NCBI GenBank assembly: GCA_016235345.1
Contig: JACRLG010000015.1
Coordinates: 124,001-188,000, forward strand
Direction of reading: 5' to 3'
DNA: 64,000 nt
From: Deltaproteobacteria bacterium
GTDB lineage: Bacteria > Desulfobacterota > Desulfobacteria > Desulfobacterales > Desulfatibacillaceae
How positions within the stretch are numbered: the first letter of the stretch is position 1; each line of letters opens with the position of its first letter. The notes under the pieces are model-generated. The model made no database searches. It was not told the origin of the DNA and worked only from the letters and a program-made list of their open reading frames with translations. Below, in pieces: positions 1-8,886 of this stretch. Position numbers and translations under genes: made by a program.

Positions 1-1
1 C

Positions 2-757
2 CGGTACATCAGGGTATCCGTGGGAAAACCCGATGAGAACCAAAGGTTCCTGGAAGCCTTCGCCAAGGTCATGGGCAAAGGCTCCGGGCGCAGGCCGCCC
101 ATCGTCACCATAGACGGCCCAAGCGGAGCGGGCAAGACCACCGTGGGAAAACTGCTCGCCCAAAGGCTTGGCTTCACCTACGTGGACACAGGCGCGCTCT
201 ACCGGGGCCTTGCGGTGATCGCCCGCGAGGCCGGGGTGTCCGCCGACGACGACCAAGGGCTTGCCGGTCTGTGCGACAGGACGTCCCTCGCCTTCAGGCC
301 GGGAATCGACGGCTCCAGGCTTTTTGCGGGGGACCGCGACATCACAGATCTTCTTCGCACCCCTGAAATCTCCATGCTCTCATCCGCAGTTTCCGCGCGT
401 CCCTGCGTCAGAGCCTGGCTTTTGTCGGTCCAAAGGGAGCTTGGAAAGGACGGCGGCGCGGTTTTCGAGGGCAGGGACACCGGAACAGTGGTCTTTCCCG
501 ATGCTTCCGCAAAATTTTTCCTCAGGGCCGATCCAAAAATCCGCGCCCTTCGCAGATACCAGGAACTGCTGGCAAAGGGCTCAAGCGTAAGCCTTTCTGA
601 TGTCGAGCGGGACATGGAAAAGCGGGACGAAAATGACTCGAAACGAGCCCTTGCGCCCCTGAAACCCGCAGAAGACGCCGTTATTCTTGATTCCACGGCC
701 CTTACCATAGAAGAGGTGGTGGAAGCGATGATTGAAAGGGTCGAAAGCCTTTCCTGA
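2..757 (+). CDS. cmk: Cytidylate kinase, apparently fused in frame to the C-terminus of histidinol-phosphate aminotransferase (5' partial)
   Basis: Phosphorylates CMP/dCMP to the diphosphates in the cytoplasm. The kinase part shows the P-loop GPSGAGKTT about 39 residues from the left edge, the YVDTGALYRG nucleotide-binding segment and the FEGRDTGTVVFPDA segment, and its length (about 225 aa) is normal. The reading frame is open to the left edge, and its first two dozen residues (RYIRVSVGKPDENQRFLEAF) resemble the last strand and helix of HisC-type aminotransferases. No stop codon separates the two parts. The kinase could still start internally: GTG at 20 or ATG at 71, but neither has a strong ribosome binding site. 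rpsA follows, and cmk-rpsA adjacency is common in bacteria. Cmk identity is firm; the HisC fusion is inference because the rest of hisC is outside the window. Confidence 0.9.
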   Translation, partial: RYIRVSVGKPDENQRFLEAFAKVMGKGSGRRPPIVTIDGPSGAGKTTVGKLLAQRLGFTYVDTGALYRGLAVIAREAGVSADDDQGLAGLCDRTSLAFRPGIDGSRLFAGDRDITDLLRTPEISMLSSAVSARPCVRAWLLSVQRELGKDGGAVFEGRDTGTVVFPDASAKFFLRADPKIRALRRYQELLAKGSSVSLSDVERDMEKRDENDSKRALAPLKPAEDAVILDSTALTIEEVVEAMIERVESLS

Positions 758-810
758 AAAGTAACCAGGGACAAGTTGACAGCCCTTTACGCAAGGCCAT
801 CAAATGTCTT

Positions 811-839
811 TTGACTTGCCTCGATTTATCTGCTATGAG
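811..839 (+). promoter_or_regulatory. Candidate sigma70-type promoter for rpsA
   Basis: TTGACT (811-816) and TATGAG (834-839) are separated by 17 nt, upstream of rpsA and downstream of cmk. A second TTGACA lies at 776-781 without a clear -10. The resulting leader of about 65 nt carries a 6-bp hairpin (CGCCCG/CGGGCG, 865-884) before the ribosome binding site. Read by eye only. Confidence 0.4.
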
Positions 840-910
840 GATTCGTTTTTAAAATGCAGCAACGCCCGAAGCGGTCCGGGCGAAATCTCGTGAAGGGGGT
901 ACCTCTTTTG

Positions 911-2749
911 ATGGACGATACGGAAATGGACGAACTGGTGGTAGAGGAACGTAACAACGAAACCGATACCGAGATGGATGAGGTCGTGAAGAAGCCCTCG
1001 CCCAAGGCGATGGTTACGACCAGGATGAACCTGGATGACGAGGCCGAAGACACCGGCCCATCCGAGTTCCAAACACTCTATGAGGAGAGTTTCAAGCGCT
1101 TCGACGAAGGCGAGGTTGTCCACGGGCGCATAGTCCAGGTGGACAAGGAATTCGTCCTGGTGGACATCGGATACAAATCCGAGGGGATGATCCCCATTCG
1201 TGAGTTCTACGAGCCTGACGGCACCATGAGCGCCAAAGTTGGCGACGAGGTGGACGTCATGGTGGAACGCCTGGAATCCGACGAGGAAGGCGTCATCGTC
1301 TCCAAGGAAAAGGCGTCCAAGATAAAGGTCTGGGAAGAAATCAAGAAGGCCTACGAGGAAGACGGCACCGTCACCGGCGTCATCACCCACAGGGTCAAGG
1401 GCGGCTTCTCAGTGGATATCGGGGTCCAGGCATTTCTGCCCGGCTCCCAGGTTGATCTGCGGCCCGTGCGCGACCTGGATGCAATGGTTTCCAAGACCTT
1501 CACTTTCAAGGTTTTAAAATACAACCGCAAGCGCAGCAACATCGTGCTTTCCCGCAGGGTCATACTGGAGAAGGAACGCGAAACCCAGCGCTCCACCACC
1601 CTGTCCGCCATCCACGTCGGCAAGGTCATGCAGGGCCAGGTAAAGAACATCACCGAATACGGCGTGTTCGTGGACCTTGGCGGCATAGACGGCCTTCTGC
1701 ACATCACGGACATCTCCTGGGGCCGTGTGAAGCACCCCAACGAGCTTTTCTCCGTTGGCGACACCATCAACGTGAAGGTTCTCGATCTCGACCTCGAGCG
1801 CGAGCGCGTGTCCCTTGGCATGAAGCAGTTGAAGCCCGATCCGTGGTCGCTGGCAATGGAGCGCTACCCGGTTGGGACCAAGGTTTCCGGCAAGGTGGTG
1901 AGCCTCACCGATTACGGCGCCTTCGTCGAGCTTGAAGAGGGCATCGAGGGCTTGATCCACGTGTCCGAAATGAGCTGGACCAAAAAGGTGCGCCACCCGT
2001 CCAAGGTTGTCTCGGTTGGCGACATGGTGGACGCGGTGGTTCTGGACATCAAGCCCAACAACCGCAGGGTCAGCCTCGGCATGAAGCAGGTCGCGCCCAA
2101 CCCCTGGGATGTCATCGCCGACAAGTACCCGGTGGGCACCACCATCGAGGGCAAGATCAAGAACATCACCGATTTCGGCATGTTCATAGGAATCGATGAG
2201 GGAATCGACGGACTGGTCCACATCTCCGACATCTCCTGGACCAAGCGCGTCAACCACCCCGGCGAAATCTACAAGAAGGGCGACGAGGTCCAGGCCATCG
2301 TTTTGCATATCGACAAGGAAAACGAGCGCTTCTCCCTTGGAATCAAGCAGCTCACCCCCGACCCCTGGGCCACCATTGAAGACCGTTACCGCGTAGGCAC
2401 CCGCATCAAGGGGCTTGTCACCTCGGTGACCGATTTCGGCATCTTCGTGGAGCTTGAGGAAGGCATCGAAGGCCTTGTGCATGTGTCCGAGGTTTCCAAG
2501 GACAAGATCAAGACCCCGGTTGGCCTCTACAACGTGGGCCAGGATGTTGACGCCATAGTGGTCAACATCAATCCCAAGGAACGCCGCATCGGCCTTTCCA
2601 TCAAGCGTCTGGAATCCGATGAAGAGGATTCCTATCTGGCCGATTATCTCACCAACGCCAAGTCTTCCGGCTCCGCCCTGGGCGAGGCCCTGAAACTCTC
2701 CCTCCAGGAAAAGATCAAGGGGCAAAAGGGCGAGGAAGAAGAAGAATAG
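911..2749 (+). CDS. rpsA: 30S ribosomal protein S1
   Basis: Binds mRNA on the 30S subunit and helps initiate translation. Six successive S1 (OB-fold) repeats are visible. The first two are divergent (starting GEVVHGRIVQVDKEF and GTVTGVITHRVKGGF) and the last four are near-identical in pattern (for example GKVMQGQVKNITEYGVFVDL). The tail is acidic (EEEEE). I start at ATG 911 because it has a strong AGGGGG site 11 nt upstream; the frame is open to ATG 854 but that start has no such site. The product of 612 aa is slightly longer than E. coli S1 (557 aa). A structured repeat begins at the base after the TAG stop, and an intrinsic terminator follows at 2943-2984. Confidence 0.97.
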   Translation: MDDTEMDELVVEERNNETDTEMDEVVKKPSPKAMVTTRMNLDDEAEDTGPSEFQTLYEESFKRFDEGEVVHGRIVQVDKEFVLVDIGYKSEGMIPIREFYEPDGTMSAKVGDEVDVMVERLESDEEGVIVSKEKASKIKVWEEIKKAYEEDGTVTGVITHRVKGGFSVDIGVQAFLPGSQVDLRPVRDLDAMVSKTFTFKVLKYNRKRSNIVLSRRVILEKERETQRSTTLSAIHVGKVMQGQVKNITEYGVFVDLGGIDGLLHITDISWGRVKHPNELFSVGDTINVKVLDLDLERERVSLGMKQLKPDPWSLAMERYPVGTKVSGKVVSLTDYGAFVELEEGIEGLIHVSEMSWTKKVRHPSKVVSVGDMVDAVVLDIKPNNRRVSLGMKQVAPNPWDVIADKYPVGTTIEGKIKNITDFGMFIGIDEGIDGLVHISDISWTKRVNHPGEIYKKGDEVQAIVLHIDKENERFSLGIKQLTPDPWATIEDRYRVGTRIKGLVTSVTDFGIFVELEEGIEGLVHVSEVSKDKIKTPVGLYNVGQDVDAIVVNINPKERRIGLSIKRLESDEEDSYLADYLTNAKSSGSALGEALKLSLQEKIKGQKGEEEEE

Positions 2750-2872
2750 CAGCCCGTCTAAAAACGCGAATTGCTGTGTCAGGCGGTAACGCCAATTCCG
2801 CCATGTACGAAAAGTACACTTGCTCATTGGCGTTGCCGCTTTCCTTGCGCTTCATCGTTTTTATCCAGGCTG
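2750..2872 (+). repeat. Stop-codon-tethered structured repeat, copy 1 (after rpsA)
   Basis: Starts at the nucleotide after the rpsA TAG. Outer arms 2750-2766 and 2856-2872 pair except for four central bases. The inner stem GGCGGTAACGCCAAT/ATTGGCGTTGCCGCT pairs almost fully, and the apex is TGTAC-GAAAA-GTACA. It shares with the other copies the left motif GCGAANTGCTGTGTC and the right motif CCTTGC...TTCATCG. Orientation is sense relative to rpsA. There is no T-run after the right arm, so it is not itself a classical terminator; one follows 70 nt later. Confidence 0.85.
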
Positions 2873-2942
2873 CACGTATAGCCTGCTTTAACTGGTTGTT
2901 TGTTCGAGTCTTTTTTCACCGTGTTTTCAAGCAATCCCCCAT

Positions 2943-2984
2943 GACGTTGCACCGCAGAATATGCGGTGCAACGTCGTTTTTTTA
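2943..2984 (+). terminator. Rho-independent terminator of the rpsA transcript
   Basis: A perfect 14-bp stem (2943-2956 with 2962-2975, containing ACGTTGCACCGCA) around a 5-nt loop is followed by seven Ts (2977-2983). It lies only 12 nt before the sppA start codon, so sppA either depends on readthrough or has a promoter within or upstream of the stem. Confidence 0.9.
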
Positions 2985-2995
2985 GCGAGGCCCCC

Positions 2996-3889
2996 ATGTT
3001 CTCCCGCCGCCATCCGTTGCTTTTCACCTTCCTCGTGCTTGTCGGCATTTTCATGTCCGGCATGGTAGCCCTTTCACTCATAACGGTGGCCGCGTCGGGA
3101 GGAAGGTTCGGAACCGGGCTTTCAAACAAGGTCGGAGTGGTGGAGCTTGACGGAACCATCACCGATTCCCGAATAATTGTCGAAAGCCTTGCCGATTTCA
3201 GGAAAAACGACAAGATAAAGGCCATTGTGCTGCGCGTCGATTCGCCCGGAGGCTCCCTGGGCCCAAGCCAGGAAATCTACGCCGAAGTCAAAAAAACCGT
3301 GGCGGAAAAAAAGGTCATCGTGTCAATGGGCTCGGTGGCGGCATCAGGGGGCTACTACGTCTCCTCCTGCGCCTCCGGCATCATGGCCAACCCGGGCACC
3401 ATAACCGGCTCCATCGGCGTAATCATGGCCTACACCAACGCCAAGGGCCTGATGGACAAGGTGGGGCTTTCACCAGTTGTCATCAAAAGCGGCAAGTTCA
3501 AGGACATAGGCTCTCCCTTCCGGGACATGACCGCCGATGAGCGCGCCTTTTTGAACGAAACCATCCAGGCCATGTACATGCAGTTTGTGGACGACATCGT
3601 AAAGGGCCGCAAGATGGACAAGGAAAAGCTGCTCCAGCTTGCGGACGGCAGGATATTCACGGGGATAAAGGCCAAGGAGCTTGGGCTCATCGACAGGCTG
3701 GGCAACATGGAAGACGCCATTGCCTGGGCCGGAGAGCTTGGCGGCCTGGGTGAAGACCCCGCCGTGATTTACGCCAACCGCAGCCGCTTCGCGGGCCTGG
3801 AAAAAATGATGGAATCGGCCTCGAAGGTGATGGAAGGCGCAACCTCAGCGGTTCCGTTGCTTGCTTACCTGTGGATGCCCCCCGTCTGA
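2996..3889 (+). CDS. sppA: Signal peptide peptidase SppA (short, 36 kDa type)
   Basis: Membrane-anchored serine protease (S49 family) that degrades cleaved signal peptides. An N-terminal transmembrane segment (about residues 7-30) is followed by one S49 domain. The nucleophile Ser sits in GSVAASGGYYVSS and the general-base Lys in IKSGKFKDIGSPFR. The length of 297 aa fits the single-domain class rather than the 600-residue E. coli type. I start at ATG 2996, preceded by GCGAGG; the frame extends to a GTG at 2966, but that lies inside the preceding terminator stem. The gene is monocistronic and converges on alaS across a bidirectional terminator. Confidence 0.95.
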   Translation: MFSRRHPLLFTFLVLVGIFMSGMVALSLITVAASGGRFGTGLSNKVGVVELDGTITDSRIIVESLADFRKNDKIKAIVLRVDSPGGSLGPSQEIYAEVKKTVAEKKVIVSMGSVAASGGYYVSSCASGIMANPGTITGSIGVIMAYTNAKGLMDKVGLSPVVIKSGKFKDIGSPFRDMTADERAFLNETIQAMYMQFVDDIVKGRKMDKEKLLQLADGRIFTGIKAKELGLIDRLGNMEDAIAWAGELGGLGEDPAVIYANRSRFAGLEKMMESASKVMEGATSAVPLLAYLWMPPV

Positions 3890-3905
3890 AAAAGGCGCAA
3901 TATTG

Positions 3906-3949
3906 ATAAAAGCAAAGGGGCGGCCAGACGGCCGCCCCTTTGCTTTTAT
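3906..3949. terminator. Bidirectional intrinsic terminator between sppA and alaS
   Basis: A perfect 20-bp stem (3906-3925 with 3930-3949) encloses the tetraloop AGAC. The outermost bases are A/T-rich (ATAAAAGC...GCTTTTAT), giving T-rich 3' ends on both strands. It lies between the convergent sppA and alaS stops and can serve both. Confidence 0.9.
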
Positions 3950-3972
3950 GCGGCAAGGAAACCAGCCTTACA

Positions 3973-6612
3973 TCAGCCCTTTTCAGCCACTATTCCGAAC
4001 ACCCTTTCAAGGGCCTCGTCGAGTTTCGCAGGGTCTGTACCGCCCGCCTGGGCCATGTCCGGCCTTCCTCCGCCCGATCCGCCCACCATGCCCGCGATTT
4101 CCTTCACGATGTTACCGGCGTGGAATTTCTTCGCAAGGTCCTTGGTGACCATGGCCACCAGAAAAACCTTACCCTCAAAGGCGCTGCCCAGAACCACCAC
4201 TCCGCTTCCGATCTTGTCCCGGAACCTGTCGGCGGCTTCTCGAAGCGCGTTTTGGTTGTCGGCTTCAACCTTGCGTGAAATCACCTTTGTTCCGTTTATC
4301 TCTTTGATGATATCCGCCGAGCCCGCCCCGGTTTCGCCTGCGGCCATGCGGACCTTCAGGTCCGAAAGGGCCTTTTCCTTCTCCTTTATTGTGGAGAGAA
4401 GTTTTTCAACCCGCTCCGGTACGGCTTCCGGCTTGTCCTTCAGGAGCTTCGCAGCAGAGTTCAGAAGGGCGAAGCGCTCCTTGGCGTAGTCGTAGGCCCC
4501 CTGCCCCGTAACGGCCTCTATGCGCCGCACGCCCGCAGCAACCGAGCTTTCCGAGACGATGAAAAACGAGCCGATGTCGCCGGTGCGCCCGGTGTGAGTT
4601 CCGCCGCAAAGCTCCCTTGAAAAATCGCCCATTTCCACCACCCGAACGCGGTCGCCGTATTTTTCCTCGAAAAGGGCCGTAGCCCCGCTGGCCCTTGCAG
4701 CGGCTGCGTCCATCTCGGTGGTGCAGATTGCCGCGTTGGCCCGGATTTTTTCGTTGACAGCAGCCTCGATGGCGGCGATTTCTTCATCGGTAAGGGCCGA
4801 AAAATGCGTGAAGTCGAAACGCAGGCGCTCCGCGTTCACGAAGCTTCCGGCCTGCTTGGCGTGATCCCCCACAACCGCCCGCAGGGCCGCGTGAAGAAGG
4901 TGCGTTGCGCTGTGGTTCAAGGCAGTGGCCCTGCGCCTGTCTTCGTTGACGGCAAGATTGACGGGCTCATTCCTGGAAAGGCTTCCGCGCGAAATTTTTC
5001 CGTGATGGATGAAAAGGCCCGTTGGATCCTTTCTGGTGTCCGTGACCTGCATCTCGCCGCCCGGCCCGGTGATAAGACCTTGGTCGCCCGCCTGGCCGCC
5101 CGATTCGCCGTAAAAGGAGGTCCGGTCGCTAACAAGGTCGATCAAATCCCCTTCCACCGCCTTTTCCACGGCCTTTCCATCGGCCATGAGGAGCAGGATT
5201 CGTCCCTTGGCGGTTGTACCGGTGTAGCCCAGAAATTCGGTTTTAACTCCCGCAGCAGTCAGTTCCTTCACCGCGTCGCTGGCCCCGGCGAAGCTGACAA
5301 CCGTGCGGCTCTGCTCGCGCTGCCGGTTCATGGCGGCGGTAAACCCCACGTGATCGAGGGTGATGTTCCTGTCCCGAACCACGTCCTCCACTATGTCCAC
5401 CGGAAAGCCATAGGTGTCGTAGAGTTTGAAAATCACATCGCCCGGAATCACGGTCTCGTTTTTGGCGGCAAGCTCTTCCAATGCCTCGTTCAAAACCGAA
5501 AGCCCGTGATCCAGGGTTTCCCGGAACCGGATTTCCTCATTTGAAAGAACATTTCCGATAAAGGCCATGTTCTGGCCGAGTTCCGGGTAGGGTTCGGCCA
5601 TGGCCTTCGCCACGGCTCCCGCCGTGTCGTGGAGAAAGGGTTTTGTTAGCCCCAGCTGGCGGCCGTAGCGGATGGCCCGGCGAAGGATGCGCCGCAGAAC
5701 ATAGCCCCGACCCTCGTTTGAGGGAAGAATTCCGTCGCCGATGAGAAACGCGGCGGCCCGGCTGTGATCGGCTATAACCTTCATGCACACGTCGTCGGCG
5801 GCGTCCGCTCCCAGCGCCTTTTCGGAGAGTTTCTGGATTTCGGCAAAAATGGGCGAAAAGATATCGGAATCGTAGTTGGTGGGCGTGTTCTGCAGGACCG
5901 ATGCGATGCGCTCAAGCCCCATGCCAGTGTCGATGGAAGGTTTGGGAAGGGGCGTCATTTTGCCCGATGCGTCACGGTTATACTGCATGAAAACAAGGTT
6001 CCAGATTTCCAGGAACCGGTCGCAGTCGCAGTCCGCGCCGCAGGTGGCAATGCCGCAGCCGAGGTTTTCGCCACGGTCTATGTGAATTTCGCTGCATGGG
6101 CCGCAGGGGCCGGTATCGCCCATGGCCCAGAAATTGTCCTTCTCGCCTAGGCGCACTATGCGGTTGTCCGGCACGCCCATCTTGTCGCGCCAGATTCCGT
6201 GGGCCTCGTCGTCGTCGCGGAAAACGGTGATCCACAGCTTGTCCTTCGGGAGCCTGAACACGTTGGTGAGAAGGTCCCAGGCGTATTCTATGGCTTCCTC
6301 CTTGAAGTAATTGCCGAAGGAAAAATTTCCCAGCATTTCGAAAAAGGTGTGATGGCGGGCCGTGTAGCCCACGTTTTCCAGGTCGTTGTGCTTGCCGCCC
6401 GCACGAACGCATTTCTGGGAGGTGGCGGCCCGCACGTAGTCGCGCTTTTCCTCCCCCAGAAAGGTGCGCTTGAACTGAACCATGCCCGCGTTGGTGAATA
6501 AAAGGGTGGGGTCGTCCTGGGGCACGAGGGAACTGGACACCGTCACCCTGTGCTCTCGATCTTTGAAAAAATCCAGGAAAAGCGACCTTATTTCGTTACC
6601 GGTTTTGTACAT
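3973..6612 (-). CDS. alaS: Alanyl-tRNA synthetase
   Basis: Charges tRNA-Ala. The protein has the usual length (879 aa) and order. The class II catalytic core is at the N-terminus (FTNAGMVQFKRTFLG and GNFSFGNYFKEEAIEYAWD). The editing domain carries NHSATHLLHAALR and the Cys/His zinc site RELCGGTHTGRTGDIG. The C-terminal DHHA1 region contains GGSGGGRPDMAQAGG. ATG 6612 is preceded by GAGG at 5 nt. It is transcribed separately from recA, since a recA terminator lies in the 130 bp between them. Its 3' end abuts the bidirectional terminator shared with sppA. Confidence 0.98.
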   Translation of the reverse strand: MYKTGNEIRSLFLDFFKDREHRVTVSSSLVPQDDPTLLFTNAGMVQFKRTFLGEEKRDYVRAATSQKCVRAGGKHNDLENVGYTARHHTFFEMLGNFSFGNYFKEEAIEYAWDLLTNVFRLPKDKLWITVFRDDDEAHGIWRDKMGVPDNRIVRLGEKDNFWAMGDTGPCGPCSEIHIDRGENLGCGIATCGADCDCDRFLEIWNLVFMQYNRDASGKMTPLPKPSIDTGMGLERIASVLQNTPTNYDSDIFSPIFAEIQKLSEKALGADAADDVCMKVIADHSRAAAFLIGDGILPSNEGRGYVLRRILRRAIRYGRQLGLTKPFLHDTAGAVAKAMAEPYPELGQNMAFIGNVLSNEEIRFRETLDHGLSVLNEALEELAAKNETVIPGDVIFKLYDTYGFPVDIVEDVVRDRNITLDHVGFTAAMNRQREQSRTVVSFAGASDAVKELTAAGVKTEFLGYTGTTAKGRILLLMADGKAVEKAVEGDLIDLVSDRTSFYGESGGQAGDQGLITGPGGEMQVTDTRKDPTGLFIHHGKISRGSLSRNEPVNLAVNEDRRRATALNHSATHLLHAALRAVVGDHAKQAGSFVNAERLRFDFTHFSALTDEEIAAIEAAVNEKIRANAAICTTEMDAAAARASGATALFEEKYGDRVRVVEMGDFSRELCGGTHTGRTGDIGSFFIVSESSVAAGVRRIEAVTGQGAYDYAKERFALLNSAAKLLKDKPEAVPERVEKLLSTIKEKEKALSDLKVRMAAGETGAGSADIIKEINGTKVISRKVEADNQNALREAADRFRDKIGSGVVVLGSAFEGKVFLVAMVTKDLAKKFHAGNIVKEIAGMVGGSGGGRPDMAQAGGTDPAKLDEALERVFGIVAEKG

Positions 6613-6663
6613 TGAAGCCTCGTTTGTTAGTCGCTGTGAAAATCGCGCGAAGTTGGAATTTAA

Positions 6664-6702
6664 GTAAAAGGCGGGAAAGAGCCTTGGCCGCCCTTTCCCG
6701 CC
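6664..6702 (-). terminator. Rho-independent terminator of recA
   Basis: On the minus strand a 10-bp stem (GGCGGGAAAG/CTTTCCCGCC; 6693-6702 with 6670-6679) with a 13-nt loop is followed by TTTTACTT. It lies 44 bp after the recA stop and upstream of alaS, so alaS needs its own promoter in the remaining AT-rich leader. Confidence 0.8.
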
Positions 6703-6745
6703 CCTGATGAGTTCAAAGGCTTTCTGCCTCTTACCAATAAATACG

Positions 6746-7819
6746 TCATTCGTCCATTATATCATCGGGTGGAACCACGGGCGGAGGGCCGGAAATGGCC
6801 ATTTTCTCCCTGACCACTTCCGTGATCTTGGCCAGAACGTCCGGGTTTTGCGCCAGAAACTTCTTGGACTGCTCCCTACCCTGCCCAAGGCGTTCGCCCG
6901 CGTACGAATACCACGCCCCACTTTTTTCCACCACTCCGAGATCGACCCCGACGTCCAAAAGCTCGCCGGTCTTGGAAACCCCCTCGCCATAGATGACGTC
7001 GAACTCGGTTTCACGGAAAGGCGGGGCCATCTTGTTTTTGACGATCTTGACCTTGGTGCGGTTCCCGAGGGTTTCCTGGCCGTCGCGTATGGCCTGGCCC
7101 CGGCGCACGTCGAGGCGCACGGAAGCGTAAAATTTTAGAGCGTTGCCGCCGGTGGTGGTTTCCGGGTTTCCGTAGACCACCCCTATCTTCATGCGTATCT
7201 GGTTTATGAAGATTACGGTTGACGATGTCCGGCTGATGACGGCTGTAAGTTTGCGCAGGGCCTGGCTCATGAGCCGGGCTTGGAGGCCCATGTGGGAATC
7301 CCCCATCTCGCCCTCGATTTCGGCCTTGGGAACCAGGGCCGCCACCGAGTCCACGACGATGATGTCAACAGCGCCGGAGCGCACCAGGACATCGGTGATT
7401 TCAAGGGCCTGCTCGCCGGTGTCCGGCTGTGAGACCAGAAGCTCGTCGGTTTTGACTCCCAGCTTGTGGGCGTAGGAAACGTCCAGGGCGTGCTCGGCGT
7501 CTATGAAGGCCGCAGTTCCGCCCAGTTTCTGGGCCTCGGCCACAGCGTGTAGGGCCAGGGTCGTCTTGCCGGATGATTCCGGGCCGTAGATTTCCACTAT
7601 CCTTCCACGGGGATAGCCACCTATGCCAAGGGCCCGGTCAAGGCCCAGGGAGCCGGTGGGGATGACCGGAATGGCCTCGATCTTGTTGTCGCCAAGTTTC
7701 ATCAGGCTTCCCTTGCCGAACTGCCGCTCGATCTGGCTCACCGCGTCGGAAAGGGCCTTGGCGCGCTCCTTTGCCGGGTCTTTTTCAGCGTCCTTTGAAC
7801 TGTCCTTTTCTCTCACCAT
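6746..7819 (-). CDS. recA: Recombinase A
   Basis: ATP-dependent strand-exchange protein and SOS co-protease. Walker A is GPESSGKTT (residues 79-87), Walker B follows in [21 protein letters not shown], and the DNA-binding L2 segment is [22 protein letters not shown]. The length (357 aa) is normal, with a Pro/Asp-rich tail. The start ATG overlaps the thpR stop in ATGGTGA, so translation is probably coupled. It is the last gene of the pgpA-thpR-recA group. I saw no obvious LexA box because the true promoter lies further upstream. Confidence 0.98.
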   Translation of the reverse strand: MVREKDSSKDAEKDPAKERAKALSDAVSQIERQFGKGSLMKLGDNKIEAIPVIPTGSLGLDRALGIGGYPRGRIVEIYGPESSGKTTLALHAVAEAQKLGGTAAFIDAEHALDVSYAHKLGVKTDELLVSQPDTGEQALEITDVLVRSGAVDIIVVDSVAALVPKAEIEGEMGDSHMGLQARLMSQALRKLTAVISRTSSTVIFINQIRMKIGVVYGNPETTTGGNALKFYASVRLDVRRGQAIRDGQETLGNRTKVKIVKNKMAPPFRETEFDVIYGEGVSKTGELLDVGVDLGVVEKSGAWYSYAGERLGQGREQSKKFLAQNPDVLAKITEVVREKMAISGPPPVVPPDDIMDE

Positions 7820-8409
7820 GATTTTTCCTCGTTGGGTTTTCCGGTAAGGTTCGAGCAGGCGAGCACGGTGTAACGCGGCCCGCCGGGTAGCAATTCACTT
7901 CTGTACAGGGTAAGCGCCCGAACGGCAAAGGCCCCGGACTCGTGGGAGCCAAAGGTTTTCAGCGCTTCGGTCATTTTTATGGGGTCAATCCTGTCCCTGG
8001 CTCTCCCCACCGTGAGATGGCCCTTGAAGGGCCGGTCCTCCGGGGGGAACTTCAAGGCCCGCCAGCGCTTTTCCAGATCAGTGGCGAGATTTTCCAGGAT
8101 ATGAGTGTCTCCCCCAAGGCCCACCCACACCACGCGCGGGTTTTTATAGCCGGGAAAGGCCCCAAGGCCGCGCGCCGAAAGCGAAAAAGGCGGAAAAATT
8201 TCCGCAGATTTTTCCATTTCCGCTTTTATCAGCTCCACCTGATTTATGGTGACGTCGCCAAAAAATTTCACCGTAAGGTGCATGGCGGTTTTCGCCACCG
8301 GCCTGATTTTCACGCCGGAATCGACAAGCTCCTGACCTATGCGGAAAATTCCCTCTTTTACTTCAAGGGGAAGGTCTATTGCCAAAAAGGCGCGGAGAAA
8401 TTTACTCAC
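7813..8409 (-). CDS. thpR: RNA 2',3'-cyclic phosphodiesterase (2'-5' RNA ligase family)
   Basis: Two-histidine phosphoesterase that opens 2',3'-cyclic phosphates on RNA. Both HxTx motifs are present: HLTV at residues 44-47 and again at 131-134 (GHLTVGRAR). The length of 198 aa is typical. The gene lies 10 nt after pgpA and overlaps the recA start by 7 nt, an arrangement consistent with one operon. The physiological substrate of this family in bacteria is not settled, and nothing in the sequence narrows it. Confidence 0.92.
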   Translation of the reverse strand: MSKFLRAFLAIDLPLEVKEGIFRIGQELVDSGVKIRPVAKTAMHLTVKFFGDVTINQVELIKAEMEKSAEIFPPFSLSARGLGAFPGYKNPRVVWVGLGGDTHILENLATDLEKRWRALKFPPEDRPFKGHLTVGRARDRIDPIKMTEALKTFGSHESGAFAVRALTLYRSELLPGGPRYTVLACSNLTGKPNEEKSW

Positions 8410-8419
8410 GGCGCACCCG

Positions 8420-8884
8420 TCAAATGATGTTCAGATGATTCATGAGATGAAGCACCGGAAGCGCCAAAAGGCCAGCCATCACGTCATCGGCGGTAATCCC
8501 GGTTCCACCCGAAAAATTCCGGTCAAAATACCTTACGGGCCAGGGCTTCAAAATGTCAAGAAGCCGGAAAAGAACGAAACCCGCCGCGACCGTGGAAAAA
8601 TTGAACGGAAGCCCGAAGACCGCCACGCAATAGCCCGCGATTTCATCAATGACTATGCTTCCGGGGTCTTTTTGGCTCATTATCATGGAGGCCCGCTCGG
8701 AAACCACCACGGAAAAAACGATGAGCCCAAAAAGCAGGGCCAGATCGAGCGGGCGCGGAAGAATTGAGATCACGAAGGAAAGCGGTATCCCCAAAAGCGT
8801 ACCGAAGGTTCCGGGCGCGCGCCGCACGTTTCCGATTCCGCATCCCGTTGCCCAAAACACCGCGCTTTCGCCAGGTTTATTCAT
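8420..8884 (-). CDS. pgpA: Phosphatidylglycerophosphatase A
   Basis: Membrane phosphatase that converts phosphatidylglycerophosphate to phosphatidylglycerol. It has the family signatures ATGCGIGNVRRAPGTFGTL near the N-terminus and DPGSIVIDEIAGY in the middle, with hydrophobic helices between and after them. The length (154 aa) is normal. I chose ATG 8884 because GAGG lies 6 nt upstream; ATG 8890 (in an ATGA overlap with the preceding small gene) is the alternative. It heads the pgpA-thpR-recA group. Confidence 0.93.
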   Translation of the reverse strand: MNKPGESAVFWATGCGIGNVRRAPGTFGTLLGIPLSFVISILPRPLDLALLFGLIVFSVVVSERASMIMSQKDPGSIVIDEIAGYCVAVFGLPFNFSTVAAGFVLFRLLDILKPWPVRYFDRNFSGGTGITADDVMAGLLALPVLHLMNHLNII

Positions 8885-8886
8885 GC

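Noticed and set aside
1514-2827. Long minus-strand frame opposite rpsA (437 codons)
   Set aside because: Mirror frame of a highly repetitive GC-rich gene; rpsA is certain.
2750-2872. Reading the structured repeats as integron attC sites
   Set aside because: Position and orientation after stop codons match attC, but the attC core bases (GTTRRRY and its partner) are absent, the host genes are housekeeping genes, copies are not in a cassette array and no integrase is visible.
2776-2985. Plus-strand frame of 69 codons after rpsA
   Set aside because: It lies across the structured repeat and the terminator and has no ribosome binding site.
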